A DNA stretch of 64,000 bases from Perognathus longimembris pacificus (GCF_023159225.1 NC_063166.1:43455149-43519148), one strand, 5' to 3'; counted from the stretch's first letter, positions 43,145 through 54,913 are shown. Made by a program: numbers and translations. Notes: generated from the sequence alone by a model not told the origin.

Positions 43145-43951
43145 TTAAATTCTACCTCTTGATGCTTAAATTGCTAGTGAACACTATATTTTTCAAGGAG
43201 ATGAAAACAAGGGAAGGTCTTGAATATATAGGAAGGTCTTGAATATCTAGTCCCCCAAAATTTTATTTTATTCACTAGGTCCCAAGTGGCTTCTTCTTTT
43301 TAGGACCAAAGCCAGCAATCAAAATCTGCAGTGCTCAGCCCAAGAAGCTGTTCTGAGAAACACATTTGGGCCATTTGCAGGCATCAAGGATCAGAAAGCT
43401 TGCACTAACACACTTCCCAAAGCAGAAACTCTAAAAAGAAATGGACTACATTTATTGCTAACCCTGCTGGGTTGGCTGCTTTAAACATAAATCTCCACAA
43501 CATCCACATAAACATCTAACTCCTTGTTAGAACTAGGTCTATAAAGTGGTACAAGTTCTCACTTGGGGGGCCTGTGGGGAGCTCATTTGTCAGTGCGCCA
43601 GCCATCATCATCATCATACAGGGGAGAAGAGGAGAAGCAGACACAGAAAGGAATTCTTTCAAGGCAGAATGCCCTAAAACTAGGCCTTCTCACCTGTGGT
43701 AAACAGTGAAGGTGTGGTTGGCTCGGCATAGCCTGCCCTGACTCTTCCCCTGGACCCATTTCTGCCCCAAACCACTTCTGTAGAACCAGTTCCTTCCAAA
43801 TCTCCCTCACAGATGGTTGTGGCAGACCCAAAGTAGGCTAAAAACATTGTTCAATGTCCTACCACTGGAACTGATCCAGCGATCCACCCCCGAACTGGAG
43901 GACTGATGAGAGGGGCTTCCCTCGAACAATGGGGCTGAGGATAGGAGCCTG
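43145..43951. other. Intergenic sequence, possible minus-strand 3' exon or retrocopy
   Basis: An 82-codon minus frame (43583-43831) ends in YDDDDGWRTDK and is followed on that strand by AATAAA (about 43454-43449). The family is not recognised; this could equally be coincidence. Confidence 0.3.

Positions 43952-44041
<90 letters not shown>
43952..44041. repeat. (CT)n(GT)n compound microsatellite
   Basis: About 23 CT then about 21 GT units, directly joined to the SINE-B that follows. Confidence 0.97.
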
Positions 44042-44246
44042 ACATACTAGTACTGAGACTTGAACTAAAGGTCTGGGCACTCTCCCTTAGCTATTTGCTC
44101 AAAGCTGGTGCTCTACCATTTGAGCCACACTTCCAGCTTGCTGGTAAGGTAAGAGTCACAGATTTTTCTGCTCTAGCTGGAAAGATATTCAGCTCTCAGC
44201 CTCCTGAGCAGTGAGAATTTACAGGCATGAATCACTGGCTCCCAGC
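44042..44246 (-). repeat. SINE-B
   Basis: Reverse copy; GTACTGAGACTTGAACTAAA start. Confidence 0.8.
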
Positions 44247-44283
44247 AGGAGCCTGAGATTGTTCTTTCTAATTGTATTGTTTT

Positions 44284-44502
44284 GTGCCAGTACTGGGACT
44301 GGAACTCTGGGTACTGTCCCTTGGACTTTTGCTCAAGGCTAGTCCTCTACTACTTGAATCACAGTTCTACTTCCAGCTTTTTGATGGTTGATGGGAGATA
44401 AGAGTTCTCATGGGCTTTCCTGCCCAGGCTAGCTTTGAACCTAGATCCTCGGGTATCAGCCTCCTGGGTAGCTAAGATTACAGGTGTGAGTCACCAGCAG
44501 CT
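44284..44502 (-). repeat. SINE-B
   Basis: Reverse copy; GCCAGTACTGGGACTGGAAC to AAGATTACAGGTGTGAGTC. Confidence 0.85.
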
Positions 44503-44504
44503 GA

Positions 44505-44920
44505 CAAGCTTTTGTGCTCAAGGCTGGTGCTTACCACTTTGAGTCACAGCACATTCCTGAATTTCTGATGGTTAATTAGAGATAAGAGTCTCATAGGGCT
44601 GGGGATATAGCCTAGTGGCAAGAGTGCCTGCCTCGGATACGTGAGGCCCTAGGTTCGATTCCCCAGCACCACATATACAGAAAACGGCCAGAAGCGGCGC
44701 TGTGGCTCAAGTGGCAGAGTGCTAGCCTTGAGCGGGAAGAAGCCAGGGACAGTGCTCAGGCCCTGAGTCCAAGGCCCAGGACTGGCCAAAAAAAAAAAAA
44801 AAAAAAAAAAGAGTCTCACAAACTTCCCTGCCTGGGCTGGCTTTGATCTGTGATCCTCAGATCTCAGCCTCCTGAGGAGATAGGATGACAGGGGTGAGTC
44901 ATAGGCACCCAGCTTCTTGG
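44505..44920 (-). repeat. SINE-B split by SINE-A
   Basis: Pieces at 44505-44596 and 44809-44920, interrupted in the GATAAGAGTCTCA linker. Confidence 0.85.
44597..44808 (+). repeat. SINE-A nested in SINE-B
   Basis: AAGAGTCTCA flanks both sides. Carries the CGGATACGTGAGGCCC and GAGCGGGAAGAAGCC subfamily marks. Confidence 0.95.
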
Positions 44921-45073
44921 TCACGTCTTTTGGTTGGGTTCTGTGGTTATGCCAGGTGTAACCTTTGAGGGAGCAGGATTCACATGCCTGAGACCTCTAT
45001 ACTGTCTTATAATTTTGTTCAGACTGAAATAATTCCATAATAAAACACTTTTTAAAAAGAGAAATAAATTTGT

Positions 45074-45285
45074 CCAGTTACCAGTGGTTTGTTCCTATAA
45101 TTTCTACCTACTGAGAAGACTGAGATCTGAGGATCACAATTCAAAACCAGCCCAGGCAGGCAAGTCCATGAGACTCTTATCTCCAATTAACCAGCCAAAA
45201 GCTAGATGTAAAACTGTGGCTCAAGTGATACAGTGTCAGCCTTGAACAAAAAAGTTCAGGGATAGTGCCCAGGCCCTTGATTTTA
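45074..45285 (+). repeat. SINE-B
   Basis: CCAGTTACCAGTGGTTTGTTCC head; the tail lacks its last segment. Confidence 0.82.
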
Positions 45286-45415
45286 GGAATATGACAGTAA
45301 GGTGATTTACACACCACACAAAAGCAGAGTTGACCTCTGCAGAACATCTGTGTTGTGTATAGGAGAGCATGTGTGTTGTGTGTAGGGGAGCATGCATGTT
45401 TTGTGCCTGCTATAT

Positions 45416-45457
45416 GTATTTGTGTATGTGTGTGTGTGTGTGTGTATGTGTGTGTGA
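45416..45457. repeat. (GT)n microsatellite
   Basis: Interrupted by two TATG units. Confidence 0.95.
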
Positions 45458-45841
45458 CACAGAGAGAGAGGTGTATTTACTTTAAAGATGTCTTTTCAAG
45501 CAGCCTGCTTCTGCTTTACCATAGGCTGAATATTTCTGGAGCCTAGTACATGGAGAAAGTCATGTTCACCTCAGCATTTCATTACTGAGGAGCTGTTACA
45601 CAAGGCATCCTTATTGCTTTCCTAATCTTGAGAAAAGTGTTCACAATAATACTTCCTTAAGAGACTACCCTGAAAATGTCCCTGAATGCTCTTCTCTGAC
45701 AGAGGGAAATCTCTTTCCATTTTCAGTAGATATGAGATTTATGATTTAGGAATCATTTAGCATGGCAATAAATTTGTCAACCAAAACGAGTGTTTCTACT
45801 ACTCTGCTAAGTAAAAGTGAAATACATGATATTAACCCTGA
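45458..45841. other. Intergenic unique sequence
   Basis: No gene or repeat recognised. Confidence 0.4.
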
Positions 45842-45950
45842 TTTTTTTTTTTTTTTTTGCCAGTTGTAGAGCTTGAACTCAAGGCCTGGGCACTATCCCT
45901 GAGCTTCTTTGCTCAAGACTCGCACTCTACCATGTGAGCCAAGGGAGCTA
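45842..45950 (-). repeat. Truncated SINE (ID-like tail unit only)
   Basis: T-run then GCCAGTTGTAGAGCTTGAAC through TACCATGTGAGCC; the rest is absent. Confidence 0.75.
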
Positions 45951-46094
45951 GCTTGGGCTCTTATTGTAACTATCACTCATCCTGACAGAGGAGTCTCAAG
46001 GTCATCTTTTCTTTTTCTACCACTTTAATGGCCAATAACTGATTCCTTAATAGACTCAGGAACAAGCCAGTATTCTGATCATATAAAGTAATAG

Positions 46095-46420
46095 TTATCC
46101 AAATGAAGTGCAGGAAATGAAAACAAAAGGTTTTTTCTTTGTTATTGTTTTTGTCTTGTTCATTCATTTATTTGACTTTGGGAGAGTAAGTGAGGACACA
46201 GAAATGGAGGGACAAAGGGTCAACAAATGCAGCAGTGGTACTCTCTGGACACTGTGAAAAATGAACTATACAACTTGTGGGTGGGGACGGGAGGCAAACA
46301 GTAGGAGAGAGTGAGGGAAGGGGAGACATTGTCCAAAAAGAAATGCACTATTTACTTGACTTACATTAACTGTAACCCCTCTGTGTATCACCTTTATAAT
46401 AATATTTTTTTAAAGAAAAA
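46095..46420 (+). mobile_element. L1 3' UTR tail, divergent subfamily
   Basis: Parallel to 15590-15897 over its whole length: GGAAATGAAAACAAAAGG, GTGGTACTCTCTGGACAC, AACTTGTGGGTGGGGACGGG, GTAACCCCTCTGTGTATCAC. Confidence 0.68.
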
Positions 46421-46696
46421 GCCAGTAGCTAGGAAGAAATCAGTAAGATGAGGCCCTATGAATACCTCCCAAAAGGCACTTCCCAACCTCCAATGCCTGG
46501 CAGTTGGTCCTTTAGGAAGCATTGCCTGTGTGCTAGCCACTCCTCATTCTAATCTAGTTGTGAGGCCTTAGAGATAAGGAAACCAAATCCAGGGCCCCTG
46601 TCCTCAGAGACCACAATGCAGTAAGAGGAACTCAATGTACAGCAATATGAGCAGGGAGCCCAGGTAATTTATCTCCAGTATAGGAGAGTTGTGTGG

Positions 46697-46908
46697 GTTT
46701 TTTTGTTTGTTTGTTTGGCCAGTCCTGGGGCTTGGACTCAGGGCCTGAGCACTGTCCCTGGCTTCTTTTTGCTCAAGGCTAACACTCTTCCACTTGAGCC
46801 ATAGTGCCACTTCTGACTGTTTTCTATGTATGTGGTGCTGGGGAATTGAACCCAGGGCCTCATGTATATGAGGCAAGTACTCTTGCCACTAGGCCATATC
46901 CCCAGTCC
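46697..46908 (-). repeat. SINE-A
   Basis: (TTTG)n tail, GGCCAGTCCTGGGGCTTGGA to CCATATCCCCAGTCCC. Confidence 0.93.
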
Positions 46909-46955
46909 CGATAGAGTTTTGAGAGCCAAAAGGGACACTTTTCTGTTTGTTTCAC

Positions 46956-47172
46956 TTGGTGTTACTAGGGCTTGCACTCAAGCTCGTGTGCTCACTCAGT
47001 TTACTTTCTTCGGCATTCTACCATTGGAGCCTCATCCCCATCTGGATTTTTGCTGATTATTTTGGAAATGAAGTCTCAAACTTTTCGGTGTAGGTTGGTT
47101 TCAAACTGCAGTCCTTCAGATCTCAGCCTCCTGAGTAGCTGAGATTACAGGTGTGAGTCAGTAGTGCCCAGC
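46956..47172 (-). repeat. SINE-B
   Basis: Diverged tail, clear reversed head CTGAGATTACAGGTGTGAGTC. Confidence 0.78.
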
Positions 47173-47322
47173 TAAGGGATATTATTGATATACCTTGGAG
47201 ACAAGACTTGTACGCTCAGACAATGCCTGACTCTAATGAAAGCTTATGGGATGTGTTACAGGACCAAGAAGGGAGGAGTTAGTGGAGCAAGTAAGCTAAC
47301 TGAAATAAAAAATCATCACTAC

Positions 47323-47549
47323 TGCTTGGTGCTGGTGGCTCATCCCTGTAATCCTAGCTACTTAGGAAGCTGAGATCTGAGGATCACAGTTCAGAGCCAG
47401 CCCAAGCAGGAAAGTCCATGAGACTCTTATCTCCAATTAATCCTCAGAAAACCAAAGCAGTAGAGTGCTAGCCTTGAGAAGAAGAGCTCAGGTACAGCAA
47501 CCAGACCCTGAGTTCAAGTCTCATGACCAATAACAACAACAACAACAAA
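47323..47549 (+). repeat. SINE-B
   Basis: CTTGGTGCTGGTGGCTCATCC head; tail ends in (AAC)n. Confidence 0.87.
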
Positions 47550-47649
47550 TCATTACTCTTCTTATATCTGCCAGTACTTTAAACACTGCACACTTAAAAG
47601 TCACATAACAATTAAGTCAGTTTGCTTGTGAAGAAGGCTCATTTTCTTT

Positions 47650-47860
47650 GTGCTGGTACTGGGGCTGGACCTCAGGGCCTCACATATTTGATCAAGGCTG
47701 GTACTCTATTACTTGAACCATACTTCCACTTCTGGGTTTTTGCTGGTTAATTGAAAAGAGTCTGTTGAATGTATCTGCCTGGGCTGGCTTTAAACCTCAA
47801 TCCTAGACCTTAGTCTCCTGCATATCTAAGATTATAGGCATGAGCCATTGGCACCTGGCT
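47650..47860 (-). repeat. SINE-B
   Basis: GTGCTGGTACTGGGGCTGGA to TTATAGGCATGAGCC. Confidence 0.85.
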
Positions 47861-47898
47861 GAAAGGCACTGTTTTTAAAATGCAAGATTGCAAGGTAG

Positions 47899-48112
47899 GC
47901 GCCAGTAGTGCACTCCTGTAATCCTAGCTACTCAGGAGGCTGAGATCTGAGGATAAAACCAGCCTAGGCAGACAAATCTGAGAGACTCTTATCTATAATT
48001 AACCATCAAAAGATTCAAAATGGAGCTGTGACTCAAGTGAGAAGAGCATTAGCCTGCAGCCAAACAGCTAATGGACAGTGCCCAGGCCCTGAGTTCAAGC
48101 CCCAATAACAAA
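47899..48112 (+). repeat. SINE-B
   Basis: GCGCCAGTAGTGCACTCCTG head; CCCTGAGTTCAAGCCCCAAT tail. Confidence 0.85.
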
Positions 48113-48330
48113 GTTCATTCAGCAGCTCTGATGGAGTAATTGTTTAAGAGCTCCTATCTGAATCTCTCCTTTTTCTCCCATTGCTAGTAACAGCACTGTT
48201 CAAAACTGCAATGCTAGTTACAGCAGATAATTACATATGTTTTTCTGGCTTAAGGAGTAAATTAAATTTGCATGCAAATCCTTGCAAAGATCTATATGAC
48301 AAGTATGACAAGCAATTCCATTGTACATTT

Positions 48331-48560
48331 CTTTTTTTTTTTTTGCAAGTCCTGGGGCTTGAACTCGGCCTGGACACTGTCCCTGAGCTTCTATTTTATT
48401 TATTCATTGTTTTATTTTTGCTCAAGGCTAGCACTCTACCATGAGCCACAGCCCTACTTCTGGCTTTTTTTTTTTCTATTTATGTGGTACTGAGGAATCA
48501 AACCAAGGGCTTCCTGCATGCTAGGCCAGCACTCTACCACTAAGCCACATTCCCAGCTCC
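48331..48560 (-). repeat. SINE-A with TSD
   Basis: CCATTGTACA at 48318-48327 and 48561-48570. Contains an internal (TTTA/TTCA) insertion of about 25 bases at 48391-48418. Confidence 0.9.
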
Positions 48561-48574
48561 CCATTGTACACTTT

Positions 48575-48914
48575 TGAATGGCAATAAATAGCAAAGATAT
48601 CTATGAAACCACACCTTGCTGCAGTGTGAAATGCCAAGCTACAGCAAATTTACTCACAGATATTTCCAGTCCAGAGAACAGAGGCTTTTCTAAAGGAATG
48701 TAGAGTCCTATGGACAAATGCTGTTGATGCATTTATTCCAAGTGAGCTGCAGGAGATCAGGTGGGCACCCATATTACCATGGGCAGAGGCTTTTAGAGAA
48801 AACAAAGGCCTGTTTGCCATTCAAACAGGTCACTCAGTGGGGCAGGCCAGGAGTTACATTTGCATGTGTGTAGCAAGATGGAAGCTATGGGTACACTGAG
48901 AGAACAGAAAAGAG
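48575..48914. other. Intergenic unique sequence
   Basis: No gene or repeat recognised. Confidence 0.4.
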
Positions 48915-48917
48915 TGT

Positions 48918-48958
<41 letters not shown>

Positions 48959-48967
48959 TGTGTGTGA
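48915..48967. repeat. (GT)n microsatellite abutting SINE-B
   Basis: GT array with two TATG interruptions, directly before the 3' end of the next SINE-B. Confidence 0.97.
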
Positions 48968-49188
48968 GCTGGTTCTGCGGCTTAAACTCCGGGTCTGGGC
49001 ACTGTCCCTTAGCTTTTTTGATTGATGCTGACACACTACCACTTGAGCCACAGCTTCACTTCTGGCTTTTTGTGGTTAATTGGAGATAAAAGTCTCACAG
49101 ACTTTCCTACCCCAGGTGGCTTTGAGCCTCCATCTCAGATATCAGCCTCCTGAATAGCTAAGATTGCAGGCATGACCAGTGCCTAGCT
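48968..49188 (-). repeat. SINE-B
   Basis: Reverse copy with TGTGGTTAATTGGAGATAAA linker. Confidence 0.83.
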
Positions 49189-49529
49189 CAAACAAGAATT
49201 TTGACAAAGGTAACTGCCAGTGGTCTGGATGCTGAATCCACTGTGCTGTTGGGGAAGGAGTACTGTACTCATATACTAACCGAGAGGACCAGCCTTCCAG
49301 GTGCGTGTAGAAAACTGGGGCTCCATCTGTAAGATACAACCTAAAAGATGCTTCAGTTGGCCCTGTGATTGACCCTAACCTTGTATCTGTGCCTTTGATC
49401 TGAACTGTTCTCTGCTGCAGCCCCTTTGTGATCATGCTGGGCTCCAGAAGAGACAATTCTCTGGTAAGCATTAGCATGTGTAGAAGGCAGGCTGTCCCTC
49501 AGCCAGCCAGTGCCTTCTTATCATCCTAA
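49189..49529. other. Intergenic unique sequence
   Basis: Holds a chance minus frame (49142-49477) that continues into SINE sequence. No family recognised. Confidence 0.4.
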
Positions 49530-49990
49530 AGGAAACAGTTGGAAACTCAGGAGCTCGCTTGCCAGGCAATTTGTTCCTAGACCATTCCAGGGGTTAAAAC
49601 AGGACAAAAACAGACTGGGATAATGGTCAAATCCACACACCTGTCCTATGGGACTGTTTTAATTATGTATACCCTCTCCCTCCCTGCCTACACCCATTTA
49701 ACCTGAAGCCAATGTCCTTAACGCTAAAGATGAGCATGTAACTTGGCATGTGTGAGAGAGTGGCCAGACCTAACTTGGAATTCCTGGACTTTGGGCATAA
49801 AGTCTAAAACCCCAGAATCCTAGTCCACTCCACACCCCCTCCTCCCCCAGGGATAATTCATCACTTAGAAGCAGCCGATGCAAGCTTTTCCTTACAAATA
49901 AACTTTCAGGTTTAACAGGACAGCACAGGGACAGGACTTGTCAAACAGGACAGCAGGAAGATGTGCCCCCACATGACTGGAGACCCTCAG
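49530..49990 (+). mobile_element. Solo LTR-like sequence (probably MaLR/ERVL type)
   Basis: Shares two ordered blocks with 32690-32850 and ends near an AATAAA at 49898-49903 followed by CTTTCAGG. This is the pattern of an LTR with its polyadenylation signal near the R/U5 junction. Exact termini and duplication were not found. Confidence 0.5.
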
Positions 49991-50033
49991 CTGGACCTTT
50001 TGGGGTACCTATAAACATAAAGATTCAAGGTTG

Positions 50034-50275
50034 CTGAGTGCTGGTGGCTCACACCTGTAATCATATCTATGCAGAAGACTGAGATCTGAGGATCGTGGTT
50101 CAAAGACAACCCAGGCAGGAAATCCCATGACATTCTTATCTCCAATTAACCAACAGAAAACTGGAAGTAGCACTGTGGCTCAAAGTGTTAGAGTGCTAGC
50201 CTTGAGCAAAAGAGCTCAGGGACACTGCCAAGGCCCAGTTCAAGCCCTAGGACTGACAAAAAGAAGAAAAAAAAG
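50034..50275 (+). repeat. SINE-B
   Basis: GAGTGCTGGTGGCTCACACC head; GGACTGACAAAAAGAAG tail. Confidence 0.88.
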
Positions 50276-50385
50276 TCAAGGTAATCCTAGAAGAGCTCAC
50301 TGCATTTCCAAACATATAATGATTTATCACCCAAATTGTAATGATAACAAGCAAAAGCAAGCTTAAGTAGGTAGGCTCAGGTTTT

Positions 50386-50602
50386 TGTTTTTTTGTTTTT
50401 TTTTTTTTTGGCCAGTCTTGGGGCTTGGACTCAGGGCCTGAGCACTGTCCCTGGTTTCTTTTTGCTCAAAGCTAGCACTCTGCCACTTGAGTCACAGCGC
50501 CACTTCTGGCCGTTTTCTATATATGTGGTGCTGGGGAATCGAACCCAGGGCCTCATGTATACGAGGCAAGCACTCTTGCCATTAGGCCATATCCCCAGCC
50601 CC
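50386..50602 (-). repeat. SINE-A with perfect TSD
   Basis: TAGGCTCAGGTTTT at 50372-50385 and 50603-50616. Confidence 0.95.
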
Positions 50603-50657
50603 TAGGCTCAGGTTTTGAGGTCAGAATCTTTTGGATATTTTTTGCTTCATTTTGTTT

Positions 50658-50884
50658 TCTGGTGCCAGTACTGGGGCTTGACCTCAGGGTATGGCCCCAT
50701 TCCTTAGCACCTTTGCTAAAAGCTGGCACTCTACCACTGGAGCTATACCACCCTTTCCAGCTTTTTGTTGGTTAATTGGAAATAAGTCTCTCAGCTTTGT
50801 TTGCCCAGGCTGTCTTTGAACCATGATCTTTAGATCTCAGTCTCTTGTAGTGAATACTACAGGCATGAGCCACTCATGCCCAGC
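50658..50884 (-). repeat. SINE-B
   Basis: GGTGCCAGTACTGGGGCTTG to CTACAGGCATGAGCC. Confidence 0.85.
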
Positions 50885-51044
50885 AGCTTTTGCACTTTTG
50901 AGGGCCCCTTTTAAGGAAGATAACACACAGTTATGATACCCAGTACCAACCAGTGGTTGTCCTCAACGTGTTAACAGTATTGTTTAACCTAATTCTCACC
51001 ATAGCATAAGAAATCAAGTGCTCTTATTAGGATCCCTGGTTTCA

Positions 51045-51284
51045 AGCCAGGCACGGTGACTCAAGCCTGTAATCCTAGATACTCAGGAGGCTAAGATCTG
51101 TGGATCGTAGTTCAAAGTCAGCCTGGACAGAAAAGTCCAAGAGACTCTTATCTACAATGAACCACCAGAAAACCTGAAGTGGCACTGTTGCTCAAAGTGG
51201 CAGAGCATTATTAGCCTGGAGCAAAAAAGAGCTCAGGAACACTGTCTAGGACTGGAGTTAAAGCCCCACTACTGACAAAAAAAA

Positions 51285-51286
<2 letters not shown>
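51045..51286 (+). repeat. SINE-B
   Basis: AGCCAGGCACGGTGACTCAAGC head; tail A-rich, leading into (AC)n. Confidence 0.87.

Positions 51287-51339
<53 letters not shown>
51287..51339. repeat. (AC)n microsatellite at SINE-B tail
   Basis: About 26 AC units directly after the A tail of the preceding SINE-B. Confidence 0.97.
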
Positions 51340-51340
<1 letters not shown>

Positions 51341-52212
51341 TTGGGAAGGAGGAGTTACCTCCATCACTGTTTGACTTAAGGCTCTCAACCCTACTCCCTG
51401 CCACTAGCTCAGCTCCAGGCCTGGACTCAGAAAGCAGAAAGAATCTTCCCCATGAAGCTACTTGCCAAAAATGGAATTTGAAAGCCAATCCAAATAGGTT
51501 CTGGTTATATTCTGGTCATACCCCACTCCCACCACACCACTCTTCCAAAACAAAGAAAATCGTCCTCTATAACAATTTAACAATTCCAAGGAACTTGGAG
51601 TCAAAGATTGAAGAGTACACCCCCCACCCCACCCCCACCCCTGTCAGGTGTCCTTGTATCCTTGAGAACTCACTTTGCTTTCCTAATTCCCTCTTGGCCA
51701 GAAGGCAGCCTGGCCCCCTGGACAACCTGTCAGTGGAGACCCTCGGGGAGCTAGAGACTCTTTATTAAAGTTCTTCTGCTAACTGCTTCTTTGAAGGCAG
51801 ATGCTTCTGCCTTGGAGGCTATACCTACACCACTCCCACCCAGCCTCTGCCTCCAGATCCAGAGGCAGAGCCAGCCCCAGCCCCACGGCACTGCACAGAG
51901 CTTGCTCACTGACCCAGATATTGGAAGAATTAGAGATGCTGTTGTCCCTCTGACAGCGCAAGTAACGACCGAGGAAGGGAGAGAGAAAAGGCCATGCAAA
52001 CCACAGTGAACCCAGATTTCTGCCATCCAGAAATCCCCAAGCCAGCAGTAGCAACACACCTGTGGCAGGTGTAGAAACAGGAAGTGGCTTGATGTTAAAA
52101 TGGAGACTACTTAAAAAAGACCTCCCAGGCCCAATGAAAACCCATATAATTAGTTACAAAACAGTGCTAGAAGATCACAGCCTTGAGAACTGCACCAATA
52201 AGAATAGTTGTT
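51340..52212. other. Intergenic unique sequence
   Basis: Contains a C-rich patch (51620-51642) and chance frames up to 102 codons. No gene recognised. Confidence 0.4.
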
Positions 52213-52437
52213 GAGCCAGGCACTGGTGACTCACTCCTGTAATACTAACGACTCAGGAGGCTGAGTTCCGAGGATCATGGTTTGAAACCAGCATGGGCAG
52301 AAAAGTCTGTGACTTATCTCCAATTAACCACTAAAATGCTGGAAGTGGAGTTGTGGCTAAAGTGGTAGAGGTCCAGCCTTGAGAAAAAAGTCAAGCAAAG
52401 GCAGGATATCCTGTCCTGAGTTCAAGGGCCAATACAG
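52213..52437 (+). repeat. SINE-B
   Basis: GAGCCAGGCACTGGTGACTC head; GAGTTCAAGGGCCAATAC tail. Confidence 0.85.

Positions 52438-52477
<40 letters not shown>
52438..52477. repeat. (CA)n microsatellite at SINE-B tail
   Basis: About 19 CA units joined to the SINE-B end. Confidence 0.97.
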
Positions 52478-52480
<3 letters not shown>

Positions 52481-53142
52481 TGAAAGTAGTCCTTGGACAC
52501 TTGCTACACATCAGATACAAGTCTTTATTTGGTGTTCACCAAATCCCAGTTGAACAATAGGTATCCTGTTCTCACCTGTATTTCAGCTGCAGGGCTGAGG
52601 GTGTGGGTAGAATAAACAAGGCAAAAAACCAAGTCCTGGCCAATTGGCTCTGCTGCTGTGTAAGCAAACGACTCCAAACGACGGTAGTGGAGGCAGCTAC
52701 CATGTTATTGTGCTTAGAGATTCAGAAACGGCACCAAAGGGCTGGTTCATCTTTGCCCTGTAACCCGGGGTAGATAGATAACCAGAAACCAGGCTCATGC
52801 ACATCTGATACTTGGATTGACATGATGTGATCACAGGACTCAACTAGGACAGCCAGGCTCCCCTCACACAGCTTTTGCTATTATCTGGATCTTGACTGCC
52901 CACCAGCAGCCTATATATTTAGTCCTCCCTCAGCTTTCTGCTATCAATGTGGGGCCTAATGGGAGCATTTAGGTCATAGGAGCATTTAGGGGGTCCTCAG
53001 AAATTGTGGGTCACCTGGGCAGTTTTCCTTTATCACATGTTGCCCACCATGATATCCTTTCTTGTCATAAGTCCAGACGTAATGGGGCCAAGCAACCATG
53101 GAATAAAACCTCTGATACCATGAGTCCAAATAAATCTTTCTC
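52478..53142. other. Intergenic unique sequence
   Basis: No gene or repeat recognised; a TAGATAGATAACC-type motif at 52771 is too short to call. Confidence 0.4.
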
Positions 53143-53355
53143 TAGGAACTGGTGGCTCACACCTGTAATCCTAGCTACTCAAGAGACTGAGATCTAGAAT
53201 ATTGATTTGAAGCCAGCCCAGGCAAGAAAGTCAGTGAACTCCTATCTCCAACTGACCACCAAAAAGACAAAAGTAGAAATATGGTGCAAGTGCCAGCCTT
53301 GCATGGAAAAAGCTAAGAGACAGCGTCCAGGTCCTGAGATTCAGATTAGTACTGG
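53143..53355 (+). repeat. SINE-B
   Basis: GGAACTGGTGGCTCACACCTG head; AGATTAGTACTGGCATAC tail. Confidence 0.83.
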
Positions 53356-53414
53356 CATACATGCATACATACATACGTATGTATATACATGCATGCATGC
53401 ATGCATACATATAT
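53356..53414. repeat. (CATA/CATG)n microsatellite at SINE-B tail
   Basis: ATGCATACATACATACGTAT and CATGCATGCATGCATGC; grows from the SINE tail. Confidence 0.95.
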
Positions 53415-53493
53415 CTTTCCTCTTAATAAGTTGGTTGTCTCAGGTACTTTGATTATCATAGCCTCTTTGTGTGGTTTGTATTTCTTTCTTTCT

Positions 53494-53637
53494 TCTTTTT
53501 TTTGGTCATCCATGGAACTTGAACTCAGGGTCTGGGCACTGTCCCTGAGCTCTTTTGCTCAAGGCCTCAAACCTCATTCCTCAGATGTTAGCTTTTGAGT
53601 AGCTAAGGATTATAGGTGTGAGCCACTGGCACCAGCT
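53494..53637 (-). repeat. SINE-B with internal deletion
   Basis: Tail unit to GCTCAAGGCC, then jumps to the reversed head TTGAGTAGCTAAGGATTATAGG. Confidence 0.75.
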
Positions 53638-53666
53638 CCCCTTACTTTTTATTAAAGATGAAACAA

Positions 53667-53880
53667 GGGCTGGGAATGAGGTTAAGCTGTACAGTGCTTG
53701 CCTAGCATGAATAAAGCCCTAGGTTTGATTCTTCCACAGCACATAAACAGAAAATAAAAGCCCAAAGTGGTGCTCAGGCCCGAAGTGGGCTCAAGTGGTC
53801 AACTGCTAGCCTTGAGCAAAAAGAAGCTCAGGGACAGTGCTCAGGCCCTGAGTTCAAAGCCCAAGGACTGGTCAAAAAGA
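53667..53880 (+). repeat. SINE-A, diverged
   Basis: AGGGCTGGGAATGAGGTTAAGC start; a small duplication (GCCCGAAGTGGGCTCAAGTGG) lies in the middle. Confidence 0.83.
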
Positions 53881-54035
53881 AACTGTTTCCCACATTCTCT
53901 TCTATGATTTATCATATACACTCTTCCATCTTAAGTCTGATTCCTACACTTTTTAATCTGGTCTGGTCTTATTACTCACTTGCAACCAAAAGAAAGTGAA
54001 AAGAAGGAGGAGGACAAGGAGGAGGTAGAAGAAAC

Positions 54036-54167
54036 TAAGTGCTGGCAGCTTACCCCTGTAATCCTAGCTACTCAGGAGGCTGAGATCTGAGGATAGTGGT
54101 TCAATGCCAGCCTGGCAGGAAAGTCCATGAGAATCCCATTTCTCCAATAAACTACCTCCAAAAAGCT
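54036..54167 (+). repeat. SINE-B, 3'-truncated
   Basis: Head and linker present; broken off at CTACCTCCAAAAAG where a SINE-A begins. Confidence 0.8.
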
Positions 54168-54373
54168 GGGGATATAGCCTAGCGGCAAGAGTGCCTGCCT
54201 CGGATACACGAGGCCCTAGGTTCGATTCCCCAGCACCACATATACAGAAAACGGCCAGAAGCGGCGCTGTGGCTCAAGTGGCAGAGTGCTAGCCTTGAGC
54301 GGGAAGAAGCCAGGGACAGTGCTCAGGCCCTGAGTCCAAGGCCCAGGACTGGCAAAAAAAAAAAAAAAAAAAA
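54168..54373 (+). repeat. SINE-A, young subfamily
   Basis: CTGGGGATATAGCCTAGCGG to GACTGGC plus A20. Almost identical to 44597-44808. Confidence 0.94.
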
Positions 54374-54911
54374 GTCCAACTTCCCTAGGATTGCCACACA
54401 CTGTGCCCTACTCCGCAGTTCCAGCACAGTCTCTGGCTTCCCCACCAGGGCACCAGACTTGAGTGAGGTCAATGTGACCCTCCATATCAGTCATGTGCCA
54501 GCTGGGCAGCTTCAACTACCAGCACAAGGATCAAGTCCCACTCATATTCTTGACCCCCTGAATCTGAGACACAATTAAATGGTGGTTATTCTAGTCAGGC
54601 ACGTTGGGGAGCTAGTTATGCAGCAAGAGTGAGAACACCCGCCTTTATTTCCTATAACCCTATGACAACCATTATTATTTCTGGATTAGGAAACCAGGGA
54701 AGGGAAACTTAAGTAACTTTCCTAGCACTGCCCAGATGATTAGGTTATAACCTAGGTTTTTCTGAGCAACTTCTGCTCTATCTAGTGCCACATCATCTTC
54801 TGGAAATCTGGGTGGAAAGCTGGATGAAATCTGCAGAATAAGGAGAAGCAATACCTTCCACATGCTTTATGTGAACCAAGCTGATTCCAAGATGTTGCTA
54901 TATAGCATTTT

Positions 54912-54913
<2 letters not shown>
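54374..54913. other. Intergenic unique sequence
   Basis: No gene or repeat recognised. Confidence 0.4.
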
